This document shows, one piece after another, positions 47,401 through 59,389 of a stretch of DNA of 64,000 nt. Source of the stretch: Onthophagus taurus (Eukaryota; Arthropoda; Insecta; Coleoptera; Scarabaeidae); assembly GCF_036711975.1 (NCBI RefSeq), contig NC_091972.1, positions 21,953,001 to 22,017,000 on the forward strand. Reading direction: 5' to 3'. The notes beneath the pieces were generated by a model. It was given only the letters and a program-made list of their open reading frames with translations, searched no databases and was not told where the DNA came from. Position 1 is the stretch's first letter. The number at the start of each line of letters is the position of its first letter. A program made the position numbers and the translations under genes.

Positions 47401-50400
47401 GTGAGTCAAACTATACTTACTTAGCTGGTTAAATTTTATACCATACCTTTTGTTATTTAAATTGCACTCCAAAACTTCACATTCTTATTGGACAGCGCAA
47501 TTGATGCGTTCCCATAATGCGCACGCCAAATTTAAACGCGAATAATATTTTAAATGAAAACCGCATCGTTTATTAACTAAATGATGGGAATAAACTATGG
47601 ATGGAACTTGAAAATTTGTTTAATCCACCAAATATGTATTGTTAATGAATCAAAAGAAGTTTTATATCTATTTGTATCGGCATAAATTTGGTATAAACAA
47701 AATTAACAAAAATAATAGAGACAATTCCAATGTTAAATCGTGTTATTTTGTAGTAATTCGTTTATATAATTTAAATTTGTGCGCAATAAATCTTTTATCA
47801 GAACGTAGAATTTAATTAAAACTGGTATGTGTTGATTTTTATTATCAGGAAATTAACAATTTCAATGCAAATAATGTTATTTTGTTTCTATTTTAAAATT
47901 TATTATATATTTAGCTTATGACACAAAATAATAACAAAAAAGAATTAGATTTGAACTTTAACACATCAAAACTTTAAATCAACTGTAAATTTACTCAAAA
48001 CCAATATCTTACAATAATATCGATCTGGTTTAATGTTTCAAAAACTTTTCCTACGAATCAATACAAAAAGTGAGTGGGATGACAATAATAAAGTAATCTC
48101 ACTTAAATTAATATGTTATAGCGTTACTACGATTCACGTAAATATGTAAGGTCATTGAATTAACGCTAAAAGATATTCAAGGTAAGCTACTTTTTGGTTG
48201 TGTTTCTATTTTGGTGAATAAATTCACCAAAAATCAAAGCGATGTCATCCAAAAGTTACGTAACTAAAAAGGATTAAACAATGATTTTGAAAGATTTATG
48301 TTGCCCAACACTAATTTGCAATCATATAGCGATTTCGTCGATCTACGATATCTTCCCTCGATTATCTTGACGTGCTGAGAGAAGTATTGCAATTTTGGGT
48401 CTTATGCCCATTAAATTTAACAACCCAGAATATCTCTCTTCTAGATCGATTTTTCTTTAAATCTTACCATACGAGATTCAGATGATTGCTTTGATAAATT
48501 ATATCCGGTACCTCACCCGGAGAAAACCTACAAAGAGTCAATTTAAAGCTTTAAATATTGAAAATATCGGATCATCACTATTAGCAATGATGGTAATGTG
48601 GCTAAACCGAGTTGCACATTCCATCAATATTTCAAACTAAAGTTTCTTTGCGTCCACCTGAACTCCAATATTGAAGTGACATCACACGAGACATACAAAC
48701 TTTGAAATGCATAAAAAATTTAATATGTTAAAGTACTAGTGTTATCTTCTACGTCTATCGCATATCGAAGTGCATATGTCGTTGAGATTTATTGCTGGAC
48801 TTTAACAACTCCTAAGAGTAAATGATTTCATACTATTAATATTTATCCTCAATGTTACCAGCCACGCCTGAAGCAAGTCCAAATGATACTGAAGATCGAT
48901 CTGAAAATCGTATCTGAATAACGAATGGATATATCGTCATGAAATAATAAGCAATTTAAAGCAAATTTATTTAGTATTTAATATTTTTCTCGAATCTGCA
49001 GATTTAATTTTTGTACGCAACCTAACACAACCATAAACATAAATGTTAGGGTATTTAATCTTTACGTATCTCAAGAACCATAAATAATTTCTTACTTTCC
49101 ATCGTTGTTATGATTTTGTAAATTCAACTGTGCATGTTTGATTGTTTTAGGTTTGAAATATAGAATTTTAAAAAATCGTACCTGAAAAATGAATGGAGAT
49201 ATCGTCATGAAATAAAAAACATTTCAAAGCGAATTTGATGAAAATTTAATGTGGCATAAATAATTTCTTATTTTTCATAAACATCGTTGTTATGATTTTT
49301 TAAATCCAATTCTGCATGTTTGTTATAGATAGGAAATGTAAATTTTAAAATATTGTATCTCAACAAAGAATTCAGATATCATCATGAAATAAAAAACATT
49401 TTAAAGCAAATTTATTCAGAATTCAACATTTTCAAGGTCATTTCTTCAAAATTCCAAATTTCACTATTTTTTCACTATGCTTTTATCGCATATATTTGAT
49501 GATAGTTTTAGGTTGTGGTATGTTAATCGAAAAGCATACCTGTTATTATTGAATCATTATGGGTTTGTACAATTATTATGTTTATTTACCTTTCAAACGT
49601 TGCGAAAGAAATTTTGATTATAACCGCCGAAATAGGTACATAGATATAAAAAATGTTGTACAATCTGTTTCACTGCCTATGACAAAAAACAGTTCGGAAT
49701 TTCTGGTACAACATTTCCGTAATATTACGCAGTGGATATGAATGATTCGGATTGTTTCGGATTACTGAACAATCGTAAATCGATTTCCTAGTATCCATTT
49801 CTAATTTGATGTAGAATCTGTGTATTCCGGAATAGTAATAATAATAGTGATTGAACCCAACGTTATTGAAAAGATCTAAATTATCTGCCTAATAAAAAAC
49901 TAAAATATAATATAATTAACTTTTTTTTCTTAAAAGTACTTCATTGTAACACTTTAGATTTCGTAGGAATTCTGCGCACAAATTTGTCCGTTATGGTATC
50001 GTCTAAACTAAAAAATGTATTAAAAACCGTTTCTTTCCTTGAAAAGCTTAAAATTCATATTAGAAATAGTGATAAATTCGATATGACTATTTGATATGAT
50101 TTCTTGAAAATGAGTTATCCCGATTACTCAAGGTATAATTAAATTTTTTCGTGATTGTATCGTCGGCTTAACTTACTACATGACAATGGAAACATAGTAG
50201 AAGGTCATTTATAAAAATAACGTTCTTTGTTGTTTTTGCACAATATTAAGAACTTCAAGATAAAAGCCGCTATAAAATAAACAGTGGGTGTTTACGTGAC
50301 TTAATGCGGTTACAGCAAAGTATTGTAGTTTTTAATAATAATTTATGGCAATTTTGGTTAAATTAATTCAAGAAGAAATTTGCAAACTGTGTGTTACTAT

Positions 50401-51460
50401 CAACTCATCTTTCTTCGAACACAGCATCAGGTAATCAAATAAATTCAAACAGTACAGAATTGGTTGAAGACATTTTCTTCGGGAGTTCTCAACTTAACCG
50501 ATATTAAGATCATTAACAACGATGATATTGAACAGGTTGTGGAGACAAATTCCAGGACGACGTATTTAAAGCTAGAAGAGAAGTTCGATGTTAGTGAAGT
50601 TAGTGATGTTAGTTCTTCAACTTTAATTCTCTATTATGAGAAAGGGATTTTAGTTTCAATGTAATACTCAATTCAAAACCACACGTTTCCTCTTACCTTT
50701 CATAACTGTTCTTATGCGAAGCTATAAATAACCCACAAAACAGATTAATGTGTTGAGTAGTAAATATGTTTCATTCACACTGCTACAATTCACATTTTAA
50801 TAAATAGGTATAAAATATATTTAAAATGTATTAAAAATATCAAAAAAATTGTACGTTTCATTTTACCATTAATTAATTACTAATGTTGATTTATTTAAAT
50901 GTTAATGGAAATTTGTAATAAACAGGATTGACCGGGTTCAAATTAAAATTCACAATTTCAACTTCCATAGAAACTATACGAAACTATTTGTTTCGTATGC
51001 ATCAATTTTTTTGATGGAAAATTTTGAACTGTTGGGAAACTAAATAACACGAATCTATTGATTTTCATGTTTGCATTAGTTTGCGAGTTGGGTAATTATC
51101 GGGCTACAATTTATTGGACTTTTAATAGACCTTCACGTAGCTCTATAATATTTATTGCAGAATAAATTTATGCGCGGAAATTACTACAATAAAACAATTT
51201 CTCTCTAAATATGAATAATAAAATAAATTATATTATTAAATTCTTGCGAATAATAATGTTATATTTGTTATTAAAGTTACTTACACACTTCGTTTCTTAA
51301 TTAACAACAAATAATCTATTCGATTCTCTATCAGTTCTGCAAATAGTATAATCGGGAATTTTGAACTCATCTCTTTTCATTAGGTTAGTTTTAGTAGTAC
51401 ACAGGCTATGTTGTAGCGATGTAGAAAAGAGCATGATCATTCAAATACCTAACAAATTAA
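47401..51460. other. Presumed intron 1, AT-rich
   Basis: No exon recognised. Frames at 49559-49741 and 50464-50664 are open but have no known relative and no strong splice framing. A tandem repeat lies at 48905-49450. Confidence 0.5.
48905..49450. repeat. Three degenerate ~180-270-bp tandem units
   Basis: TATCGTCATGAAATAAWAAR recurs near 48933, 49200 and 49378, each preceded by a TAYCTGAA-like start and followed by AAAGCRAATTT. TTATGATTTT...GCATGTTTG occurs between units at 49110 and 49290. Confidence 0.55.
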
Positions 51461-51469
51461 TTATCGTAT

Positions 51470-52025
51470 AAATCCTCGTATTTTGGAATATACCGGAAGA
51501 CCATCGCGCTTTTTGCGTACACGTCTGTTACCGCCATGGTGATTCCTTAGTGACAGCTCAACGTTCACTCGTGCAGAATTTAACGTATGGAATGCACCGA
51601 AGGTCGATTCTATAAGAAAATGGATTGGAATGTTTGAAAATATCGGTTCAACTATGAAAATTCGCAATCAAACTCACAATCAGTTCGGAAACTCAGTCAA
51701 GAACTAAACATTAAAAAAATCGTCATAAGACTCTGAAGAATCATGCAGACTAACATCTTATAACATACAAAATCCAATTTGTTCAACATTTGAACGTTAC
51801 CTATCGAATGTGAATTTTGCAAAAGAAATACTTCATCAGCCAACGTTCGAAAACATTCTGTTGAGTGATCAAGCAAACTTTCATTTAAATGATCACGTAA
51901 ATAGACTACTGGCCGCTACTGGGCCTACGAAAATGCAAGACAGAAACATGAACGACTATTACATAGTCCAAAAATTGTGCAGAACTGGGCCTTTTTTTAA
52001 GATCGACGAAGCTGAGCACTTAGGG
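51470..52025 (+). pseudogene. Mariner-like transposase relic, copy A
   Basis: FNVWNAPKVDSIRKWIGMFE near 51580-51640 is the HTH region of this DUF4817-type transposase family. RKLSQELNIK near 51690 is the next helix. From about 51810, FENILLSDQANFHLNDHVNR is the catalytic box (usually F.D.A.F.LNGHVNR) with its aspartate, then WA-like and GPFF text ends it. Frameshifts separate the pieces. Confidence 0.7.
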
Positions 52026-53360
52026 TAAACAGTATTGCGGTATTAAGGGTATTGTAACATACTAAGAAACTTTTTGGTTCCACAACTTTGCAGGTATTTG
52101 AAGTTTTCAGATGCCCTAATTCAACACCCCATAATTATTTGTTATAGGGATATCGTGAAAGTGCATGTAGGTAAATTTACGAACTCTACTGCCATTGAAG
52201 CACAATATCCGCACTAAAATGACCGCCGTTACCAGAGAGATGTGTAGGCGAGTGATGGCTAATTTATGCGTTCGGTTAGAGAAATACCAGCTGTGGGTCA
52301 ATATTTGGACAACCTAATCGTTGACACTTAATTTTCTAAAACGATGTCTGAAGATCAAAAATGAACATTTTTCTGACTTGTTGTGGACCCTTGTAGTTAT
52401 GGATAATGGTACACGAGTTCTACAGAACCCGTGGAAAGCTTACATACACTCCTATGGTACATGTGGTATCTTGAACAGAATATATTAAAATTATAATAAT
52501 AAACTTTGATTGATTGATGAATTATATTAATAATAATAATATTATTTTTTATTGCAACACGCTCTTTTGTTTGTATATCGTGTGCACAACACGTTACAGC
52601 CACTTCCCCTTCTATGATTAATAAAAAGAGGAACATAGTGGTCAAAAAAATTTATATTTAAAAATAGAAACAAACTTTTTTGTGACTTTTATCTTGTTTG
52701 ATAACCTTGCTGTGGTGACAAGCTGTGTTTTCCTTTAACAGGAATGCAGGTTTAAAATGGTTGATCTTAAGCGTTAATTCCTGGTTATTTTTGAAAATTA
52801 CAAAAAATTTGAAAGCTTTTTATAACTAAAATGGGGTTGAATCCCGTTAATTTTTAGAAAAAAAAATTTTGAATAAAATAAATCTTTATAAATGAATGGT
52901 TTTTGGTTTGAATGAAAAACTGTGTTGACTGGTTTTAAACAAGAGGATGTTTCACGTAAGCTAGACAGCAATGGATCATATTCTAAAGAATGTTGGTTAT
53001 TAATAAAAAATTGTCTGGGAAGTGGTTCCAGTTCGTCAGATGAACAACCCTAGGTCTTCGTTAAGAGATGATCTGAGACTTAGTAAAACCAAGGGAAGAC
53101 CGAACCCATCCTCTGACAGTGATGGCTGTTTTCAAGGAACGGTGAAAACTTTTTAAAATTTCATTGCTTTGGAGACGGAAGGTGGATGTGTGAGTTTGAC
53201 GCGTTTCTAGAAGAGTGTGCAATTTTGAAAAGAGTTCTGATTCGAATTACCGTCCCTGATCATGGGTGATAGTGCATGGAATGCAAAATCGATTGAAATA
53301 ATCCCGAAAGATGTGTCCGCAATGGTACTACAAGGAGTTGAGAGGGAATTCTTCTCGCCA
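52026..53360. other. Intronic AT-rich DNA with an LTR-like repeat
   Basis: A block at 52503-52600 is repeated at 56638-56725. No gene seen. Confidence 0.4.
52503..52600. repeat. Direct repeat, left copy (possible LTR remnant)
   Basis: GATTGATGAATTATATTAAT and CAACACGCTCTT...GTATATCGTGTG match the block at 56638-56725 in the same orientation. The two flank a gypsy-like body, which makes an LTR remnant possible. No full LTR boundary could be drawn. Confidence 0.45.
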
Positions 53361-53594
53361 ATGCGTGCTTCAACATCAGCCAACGTTCGAAAACATTCAG
53401 TTTAGTGATGAAGCAAACTTTCATTTAGATGGTCACGTAAATAGACTACTGGCCGCTACTAGGCCTACAAAAATACAAGATAGAAACATGAACGACCATT
53501 ACATAGTCCAAAAATTGGGCATAATTGGACCTTTCTTTTCGATGTGCACGAAACGGTCTATTATGAGTGCTCATCGTAATGAGCCGCCAGCGGC
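53361..53594 (+). pseudogene. Mariner-like transposase relic, copy B
   Basis: FENIQFSDEANFHLDGHVNR, then a stretch ending GIIGPFF, is the same catalytic segment as copy A at 51838-51990 and differs from it at only a few positions. Here the SDEANF box is closer to the family form. It is truncated: the gypsy integrase relic begins right after it on the other strand. Confidence 0.7.
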
Positions 53595-54087
53595 GGAGTG
53601 AAACGACCGATCAAATCAATGTGAATATGGTTAAATCTTAATTTCGGTATCGGAATTTTGCTAACAGGTAATTTTGTATGCTTTTGCTTGTTGACATTGT
53701 AAGCAGGTATGTGTCCATAAGTGAATGTGTTTTGTCATGTGAAACCAAAAGAATCGTGTTTTGATGATGTGTGTAGTTGCGATACCAGGATGTGTTAACT
53801 TGTGAATTTTTTTGAAAATGATTTTACAAAATTTGTGTGATATATACGAGGACTGTTTATTGATAGTTCGCACCAAAGCTTTACATCTGATTGTGATGTT
53901 GTTTGTTGCGATAAGTTATAGTTAATAGCTTGTGTGTAATTAACACACTTGTGTGTAGTAGCTTGTAGAGTATTGTTTGTTTAGCAAGTGTGTCAGCTTC
54001 CTTAAAGTTTGTGCGTCAAAGTACTGTGGATTTAGAGATTCAATATTTATTGTGCACAACATGTCCACTACAATGTTTTAGTCTCCT
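53595..54087 (-). pseudogene. Ty3/gypsy integrase region, downstream part
   Basis: Minus strand. KKIHKLTHPGIA...CLQCQQAK (53820-53680) is the H2C2 zinc-binding domain of a gypsy-type integrase, with both histidines and both cysteines kept. The integrase core begins near 53630 with HIHIDLIGRF, holding the first catalytic aspartate, and is cut off at about 53595. Upstream (54087 to 53880) lies the end of the RNase H to integrase linker with a stop in frame. It is a relic of an LTR retrotransposon. Confidence 0.75.
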
Positions 54088-54414
54088 TTAAGGCTCCTTA
54101 ACCGCTTGATGAGAATATGTTTGACGACAGAGAAACGAAAGTTCAAAAAAGGATAGCATGTACTGGCAAGACATTCCCACTGTTTTCCTATTGGGTAATA
54201 TGCATTTTATCAATGAAGGAATGAATAGATTTATGAATAATGTATTTACAACCTGAAACAATTAAGAACTGTGGGTACCTAAAATTTATTAAACTAAATT
54301 TATATTGAATAAAAATAATAAATTAAATATCGGTGAAACCCAAAATTAGTAAATAGTTGCTTGCAGTCGGGGAGCTTTTTGACCTATACTTTAAAATTAG
54401 CACAGACAGTAATG

Positions 54415-54771
54415 TGAAGGGTTGCCGTTTGTTACCGCAAAGAAGTGCTGCATGTACATTGATGTCAAACACCAAGCATATTTAATTATTGCAATATCAT
54501 TGCAGAGTACACACAAGTTATTGCAGTTTTTGAAACAGAAGTAAACCATAAGAAAATAGAAGAAAAATCCCTAGTGACCTAATTTCTCAACAATCGTAAA
54601 AATAATTCGTAAAATAATCGAACATATCTCTAAAATCGGAAAGGGTGATTTCTACCCTTAAAACGGCGATCGGGCAGAAATGACAATACACGTGTCGAAT
54701 ATTTTTCCATACCCTACTTGTATGTCAAGGTTCAAGAAAATCGCCGTATGGCACGTCCCTAGTGTTACTTG
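54415..54771. mobile_element. Partial copy of the CAAGTAACACTAGG element
   Basis: 54415-54545 repeats the 36735-36860 arm (AAGAAGTGCTGCATG, CATTGCAGAGT...ACAAGTTATTGCAG). 54598-54771 repeats the 38310-38496 arm and ends CCTAGTGTTACTTG. The middle is deleted. Confidence 0.7.
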
Positions 54772-54777
54772 AAAGTA

Positions 54778-55296
54778 TACAGGGCGATTCTCAACCTATA
54801 CACATAAACTCGAGGATTTATTCATTATTAGTAAAAGTTTTTTAGTTTCTCTAAATCTAAATGTGTTTCCTGGAAAATGAATAGGTCGAGATGGTCCAAT
54901 GACCTGGCTACCGTGATCGCCCAGCCTCAACCCTCTTGATTTTTACTTGTCGGGTCACTTAAAAAGCAAAGTGTACGTAACGAAAGTTAATACTGAGCCA
55001 ATATTGCAAAATCATTTACATGCTGCTGCCCAGACAATTCGCCAATACCCTGGTTTAGACCGCGCTAATGGGAGATCGTGGATTCCGGGAGGCCAATTGA
55101 TAGAAAATATGGGAAATCACTTCTAACACTTGCTGTGATGTTATTTTAAAATGTTCTATGTATTCTTGATAGTTAATATCACGGATATCTATGAAACAAA
55201 AAATTTTTTACTACGAATTTTTTCGCCTATTAGTAATTATTCGTCGTGAGTAGTAAATCTCCAAGTTTATGCGTATAGGTTGAGAATCACCCTGTA
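54778..55296. mobile_element. Non-autonomous mariner-like element
   Basis: Starts TACAGGGCGATTCTCAACCT and ends AGGTTGAGAATCACCCTGTA, 519 bp, with TA at each end. Inverted ends extend about 40 bp (CATAAACTYG, AGATTTA). It starts a few bases after the preceding element ends. Confidence 0.8.
54880..55126 (+). pseudogene. Mariner-like transposase C-terminal relic
   Basis: GRDGPMTWLP, one stop, then SPSLNPLDFYLSGHLKSKVY correspond to the GRGGP..WP.RSPDL.PLDFFLWGH.K..VY region including the third catalytic position (D of PLDF). The frame continues to MGNHF-stop at about 55126, the normal C-terminus. The N-terminal two-thirds are absent. Confidence 0.75.
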
Positions 55297-55881
55297 TTTA
55301 TATAAAATAATAATAATATAAAAATACACTTTTGGTTCGTATTTACGCGCAAATCGAGAATCAGAACATTCTATAGCACGATATCAGAAAAAGTAAGCTT
55401 CCTCCCCTTTCATAGTATGCAGTCGGTAGACAAGAACTATGTCTACAAACTTGTTTTTTATCTATGTCTGCGGTTTTTTTACGTTACAAACCACTCGCCA
55501 GAGATTCACATAGCCAGCCCACATGTTTTTTTCATTAACCAATCATCGCTCGTGAGATCCGGGAAGTAAAATATATTCCAAAATATTAAAATTTAATGTA
55601 AAACCGTAAATTACTAATTACGGGTTTATTATTAATATTTCGTAAAAGTGCTACAGGAATAATGTTTCTATTTTATTGTTTTACATCCGGGTCAAGAAGA
55701 AAAATTGTAAAAATCTTATTATTTTCAAAAATAAAGCAATATTTTTCTTCAAATTTCATTTTCTGTTCTTGTCCCGGGTTCATAACTATTGTAGAAACAT
55801 GACAAATGATAAATTAATCCAATCCATTAATAAATAAGGAAGTAATTCGAAATCTACGATGACAGACTCGGTTAAGGAGCC
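55297..55881. other. Remaining body of the TTAA element
   Basis: AT-rich, no gene. A few mirrored words (CCCGGG, TTTTTCTT) but no recognisable domain. Confidence 0.4.
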
Positions 55882-55885
55882 TTAA

Positions 55886-56637
55886 TGTACCTGCTATCTG
55901 ATGTGAATTGAGTTATGTAACTCAAATATCGTGTCTGACGTGGGTTTTTCTGTGGTGGAAAAAATTGTGGTGATTAATGGTTTGTGGTCAGTATAAATCA
56001 CAAATTCATTTTCAAGCAAGAAATTTCAGAAAAATTTAATACTGTTATAAATTACCAACAATTGCAATTCAATTGCTTGAACAAAATTTTTGAGAAAAAA
56101 ATGCTAAAGGTTAAGTCTTATTGTTTATAGTTTTGTGATAAAACGCCAACATAGCAAAACTAGAACCGGCTGTCGTCAGTGAAAGAGCAGCTTGTGGAGA
56201 TGGGTTGGGCAAGAACGACGGATTTAGATAAAAGTTCTTTGACTGTAATGAAAGAAATGCCGCGACGATTTGTCCAGGTAGTAATTGACTTAAGTTTTGG
56301 TGAATAAAGTGTTTTTCAGAGATGATGTAAAGTAGCTAGAATGTTAGAGATATTTGGTAAAAACCTGTGATATAAATTTATCATCCCTAAGAATCGCTGT
56401 AATTGTTTAAGTGCTGTAGGTTTTGGGAATTCTGTTATGGCATTAAACCTAGGTTGAAGGGCAGTAACACCAAAAACACATTTTGAAGGTTGAATATTTA
56501 TGTTGTAAGAGCTATTTTTGCAAATGAATAGAAGGATATAATATGGTCTAGATATACGAATAAGAAATCAACCACCAAATTGTGGCATCTTATCCAAGAT
56601 TGTATTTTACTGAATTAATTAATGAAGGACCGTACAA
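55886..56637 (-). pseudogene. Ty3/gypsy reverse transcriptase and RNase H region
   Basis: Minus strand. Near 56560, YLDHII stands where the YLDDI catalytic box is expected (second aspartate changed to H). Near 56500-56440, IQPSKCVFGVTALQPRFN and ITEFPKPTALKQLQRFLGMI are the thumb region. After breaks, near 56000, FLLENEFVIYTDHKPL is the RNase H TDHKPL box. The reading ends at 55886 exactly at the TTAA insertion. No gag or protease is found upstream, where the right copy of the direct repeat begins. Confidence 0.75.
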
Positions 56638-56725
56638 CAACTTTACTTGATTGATGAATTATATTAATCCTAATAGTAATATTTTTTATAGTAACACGCT
56701 CTTGTTTTTGTATGTCGTGTGAACA
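56638..56725. repeat. Direct repeat, right copy (possible LTR remnant)
   Basis: Matches 52503-52600 (GATTGATGAATTATATTAAT; AACACGCTCTTG...GTATGTCGTGTG). It abuts the RT end of the gypsy relic, so the 5' half of that element was probably deleted, if this is its LTR. Confidence 0.45.
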
Positions 56726-58377
56726 GTATACTACAGTACACCTCCGAATTCCATTAGAAATAACTTATGGAAACACTCAAGTAATAGACGCAATTGATTT
56801 AGATTATGAAGAATTTTTTTTACAGAATTACATTTAAAAAAATATTGACCCAATCATTGAAATTGAAAAATTGAAGTTTCATTTTAAAATAAACGTTTGA
56901 CTAAAAGGTACAAAAATGTTTATAAAACTTATTTCGATACATGCAAAATTTTCAATTTAATATCTATAATGGCTGTAACATTTTTTTGTTGTGAAATATT
57001 TGCAGTGCAAAATCCAGCACATTAAACTAAATCCCGAGCCGATCCGGATAAAAATTTGTTTCCGTATATTTACAAATATCAATGCTAAAATATGAGTATA
57101 AAAATATAGTTATGTAAAAATGTTTGTACTAACAACGACAAATATGTATGTATTCTCGTTGAGTGCTTCGTTTTCTCTTGAGTTGAAGATAAATTTTAAA
57201 TATGTTATGAATAGAAATTATCATAACAATTTAGACTTTAGAATATAAATTACGTATATTGTTTGGAAATTGATAATAGAAAAGTTGACGTAAAAGTCGC
57301 ATTTACATTTAGATGGACGTTTCTCAATACACACGATACATGATACATACTTGGGCTTAACAACGTTCTCTATTATTTACACAAGTACAATGGTCGTGTC
57401 GAAATATATTTGTAAAGATATTTAAAACGGTAAGACCGAGACAATACTGTTTTATTCTCCAAAGATATACAACGGATTGTGTTTGTATCTATTCCAAGCA
57501 ATTCAGAGAACTTCAAAGCGAAATAAACCACAAAACGGTACGAACTGCTGTGTATTTTTCAACGGTTGTTCTCATCAATTTTACTTTATGTTTTGATCTT
57601 ATTGCGTTCACTAAAGAAACATATCATTACATCATACCGGTTTGAAATCAATTTTCTTTGATTTAAATCCTCATTAAATTTTATTAGGTTGCTGAATTCA
57701 CACATACAATAATAATTTCACTTTGAACTAACGACCCTGTGATTTATATAAGAAAAAAGAATGACGAAGCGGATGTTACTGGTGTGATTGTGAAAGAATC
57801 TTTATGGTTTTATTGCTTTATTGGTTACAAACAAAAAGGAACCTGTTCGTTCGGTTGTATTGTGCAACTTCATTCTGTTTTATTGTCATAATTCAAATTA
57901 TACAGATCACGTTTTTTTATATCTCTAATTGTTAATATTATAAAATCATCTTTTGTGAAGTTTTAATCTAAAGGCTCATTAGTGTAGCAACAAGATTTTC
58001 TTACGAGCGGTTTTAGTGGAAACTGCCTGAACACGACACGCGCGAACGTGGTGGTGTCTTGTTTAATTACCCTGAACTAATGACGCTATTCCATGTCGGT
58101 TTAGACCTGATACTTAGGGCCAAATAAAAGAACAACAAAGTGTACAAATAAACTAATCAATGTCAATTTTTGTAACGAACACTGTCCCATTAAGTTCATC
58201 GAGTTTTATTGGTGCTTTGATGAAACCTTTTGTCATAAATCAAACTGACAGTTACATGAGAGAAATCGATATCATGTCTCAAAACTGTAATTAATATCAA
58301 CTCATTTGCATTATAAGCTCAGATATGCGCCGATTTTTCCTAGTCATTCTCACCGCGTCTCAAGATGCACGGTTAAA
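56726..58377. other. Intronic AT-rich DNA, nothing recognised
   Basis: No exon, RNA or clear repeat. 57960-58160 is slightly GC-richer. Confidence 0.45.
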
Positions 58378-58640
58378 AGTCTAGTGTTAGTTCTAATTTT
58401 AGTTTAATAAAAATATACAACAATCTAACGTTGAATAACAACCAAAACTGAAACTAACACTAGTACTAGAACCATCCATTGACCAAATTTTAGGTCAATA
58501 GAAATGTACTAATAAAGAATAAATGTACTAAAAGAGAGCTAAATAACAACTAAATGTTGAGCTGACACTAGCACTAGAACTGAAATTAGAATTATTTGGG
58601 CTATTAATGTTTTTAGTTTTAGGTCTAGCGTTAGTTTTAG
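58378..58640. repeat. Inverted CTAGTGTTAG repeats, Penelope-like terminal sequence
   Basis: CTAGTGTTAGTTCTAATTTT (58381) faces AACTGAAACTAACACTAGTA (about 58447). A second pair is GACACTAGCACTAGAACTGA (58563) and TCTAGCGTTAGTTTTAGTTT (58622). The same word follows the hammerhead motif at 30604. A degraded AAGATG...AAAAGTCTAGTG core precedes the first copy. Confidence 0.45.
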
Positions 58641-58834
58641 TTTTCCCGCAAAAGACAATTGTTGTGCCTTTCATCAGGAAACGAAAGTTGGATGGACTAA
58701 TCCGCCCAACTATCCAAGATGAAGAAATTCCTTTCTCAAAGGATGTCAGATATCTAGGAGTAATCCTAGACAAAACCCTGTCATGGAATGGACATTTGCA
58801 AGGAGTTTTGCACAAAGCTAGACTATTTTTGTAG
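58641..58834 (+). pseudogene. LINE ORF2 scrap downstream of the RT active site
   Basis: TIVVPFIRKRKLDGLIRPTI, then KDVRYLGVILDKTLSWNGHL, is the conserved segment after the RT catalytic box (V.FTRK...; YLGV.LD..LSW..H). It runs to a stop at 58834 and is cut off on both sides. Confidence 0.7.
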
Positions 58835-59389
58835 ACTTGTATCTGACTTCATACTTTTAATTGATTCCACAAAATTCGTAAAATCTCTTACATATGATTA
58901 GGTTTACTTGTAAAAGGAGACAGAATCGTGATAAGTAGCTTCATCAACTGGTAATTTGGAGAATTTCTGGCACTATATAGGTAAATATCTCTATAGGTAT
59001 TTATATACGGATATATAGGTATATATCCGTAAATTCTTGGTGGTAGTGTGGCCTGTACAAACAAACTTCTCTATTGTTCTGTTGGAATTTCTGCAGATTT
59101 CATCTTCTTGATTTTCTTATAGGTGGCTGAATCCAAAAGGTTCATCGTCTTGTTGTATTCTTTCAGCTTCATATCCACGTTGTCATTCCCTTCATCTGCT
59201 AGAACAGCGATGATGTTTGTTTTTCTCTGATATTTCGCGAATATATTATAATTTATTCATTATAATGGCATAAATACTACAGTAAGAATGATGGCGATTC
59301 GTGTAAAAATGTTTGTTCTAATGTACCTATAAATGGCTAAGATATGTGCCTCCAAAGCTAAGTAATTTTTAAACATATTCTTAAATATT
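58835..59389. other. Intronic spacer
   Basis: A short TATAGGTATWTAT repeat at 58976-59030. No gene recognised. Confidence 0.45.

Larger units (their letters stand above)
54088..55885. mobile_element. TTAA-flanked element inserted in the gypsy relic
   Basis: TTAA at 54088-54091 and 55882-55885 flank a 1790-bp insert beginning GGCTCCTTAACCG (54092) and ending CGGTTAAGGAGCC (55881), a perfect 13-bp inverted repeat. Removing the insert and one TTAA joins the two gypsy pieces in the same reading phase. The insert has no gene of its own. It holds parts of two other elements. TTAA targeting is known for piggyBac and Kolobok families, and the GG start does not settle which. Confidence 0.8.
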
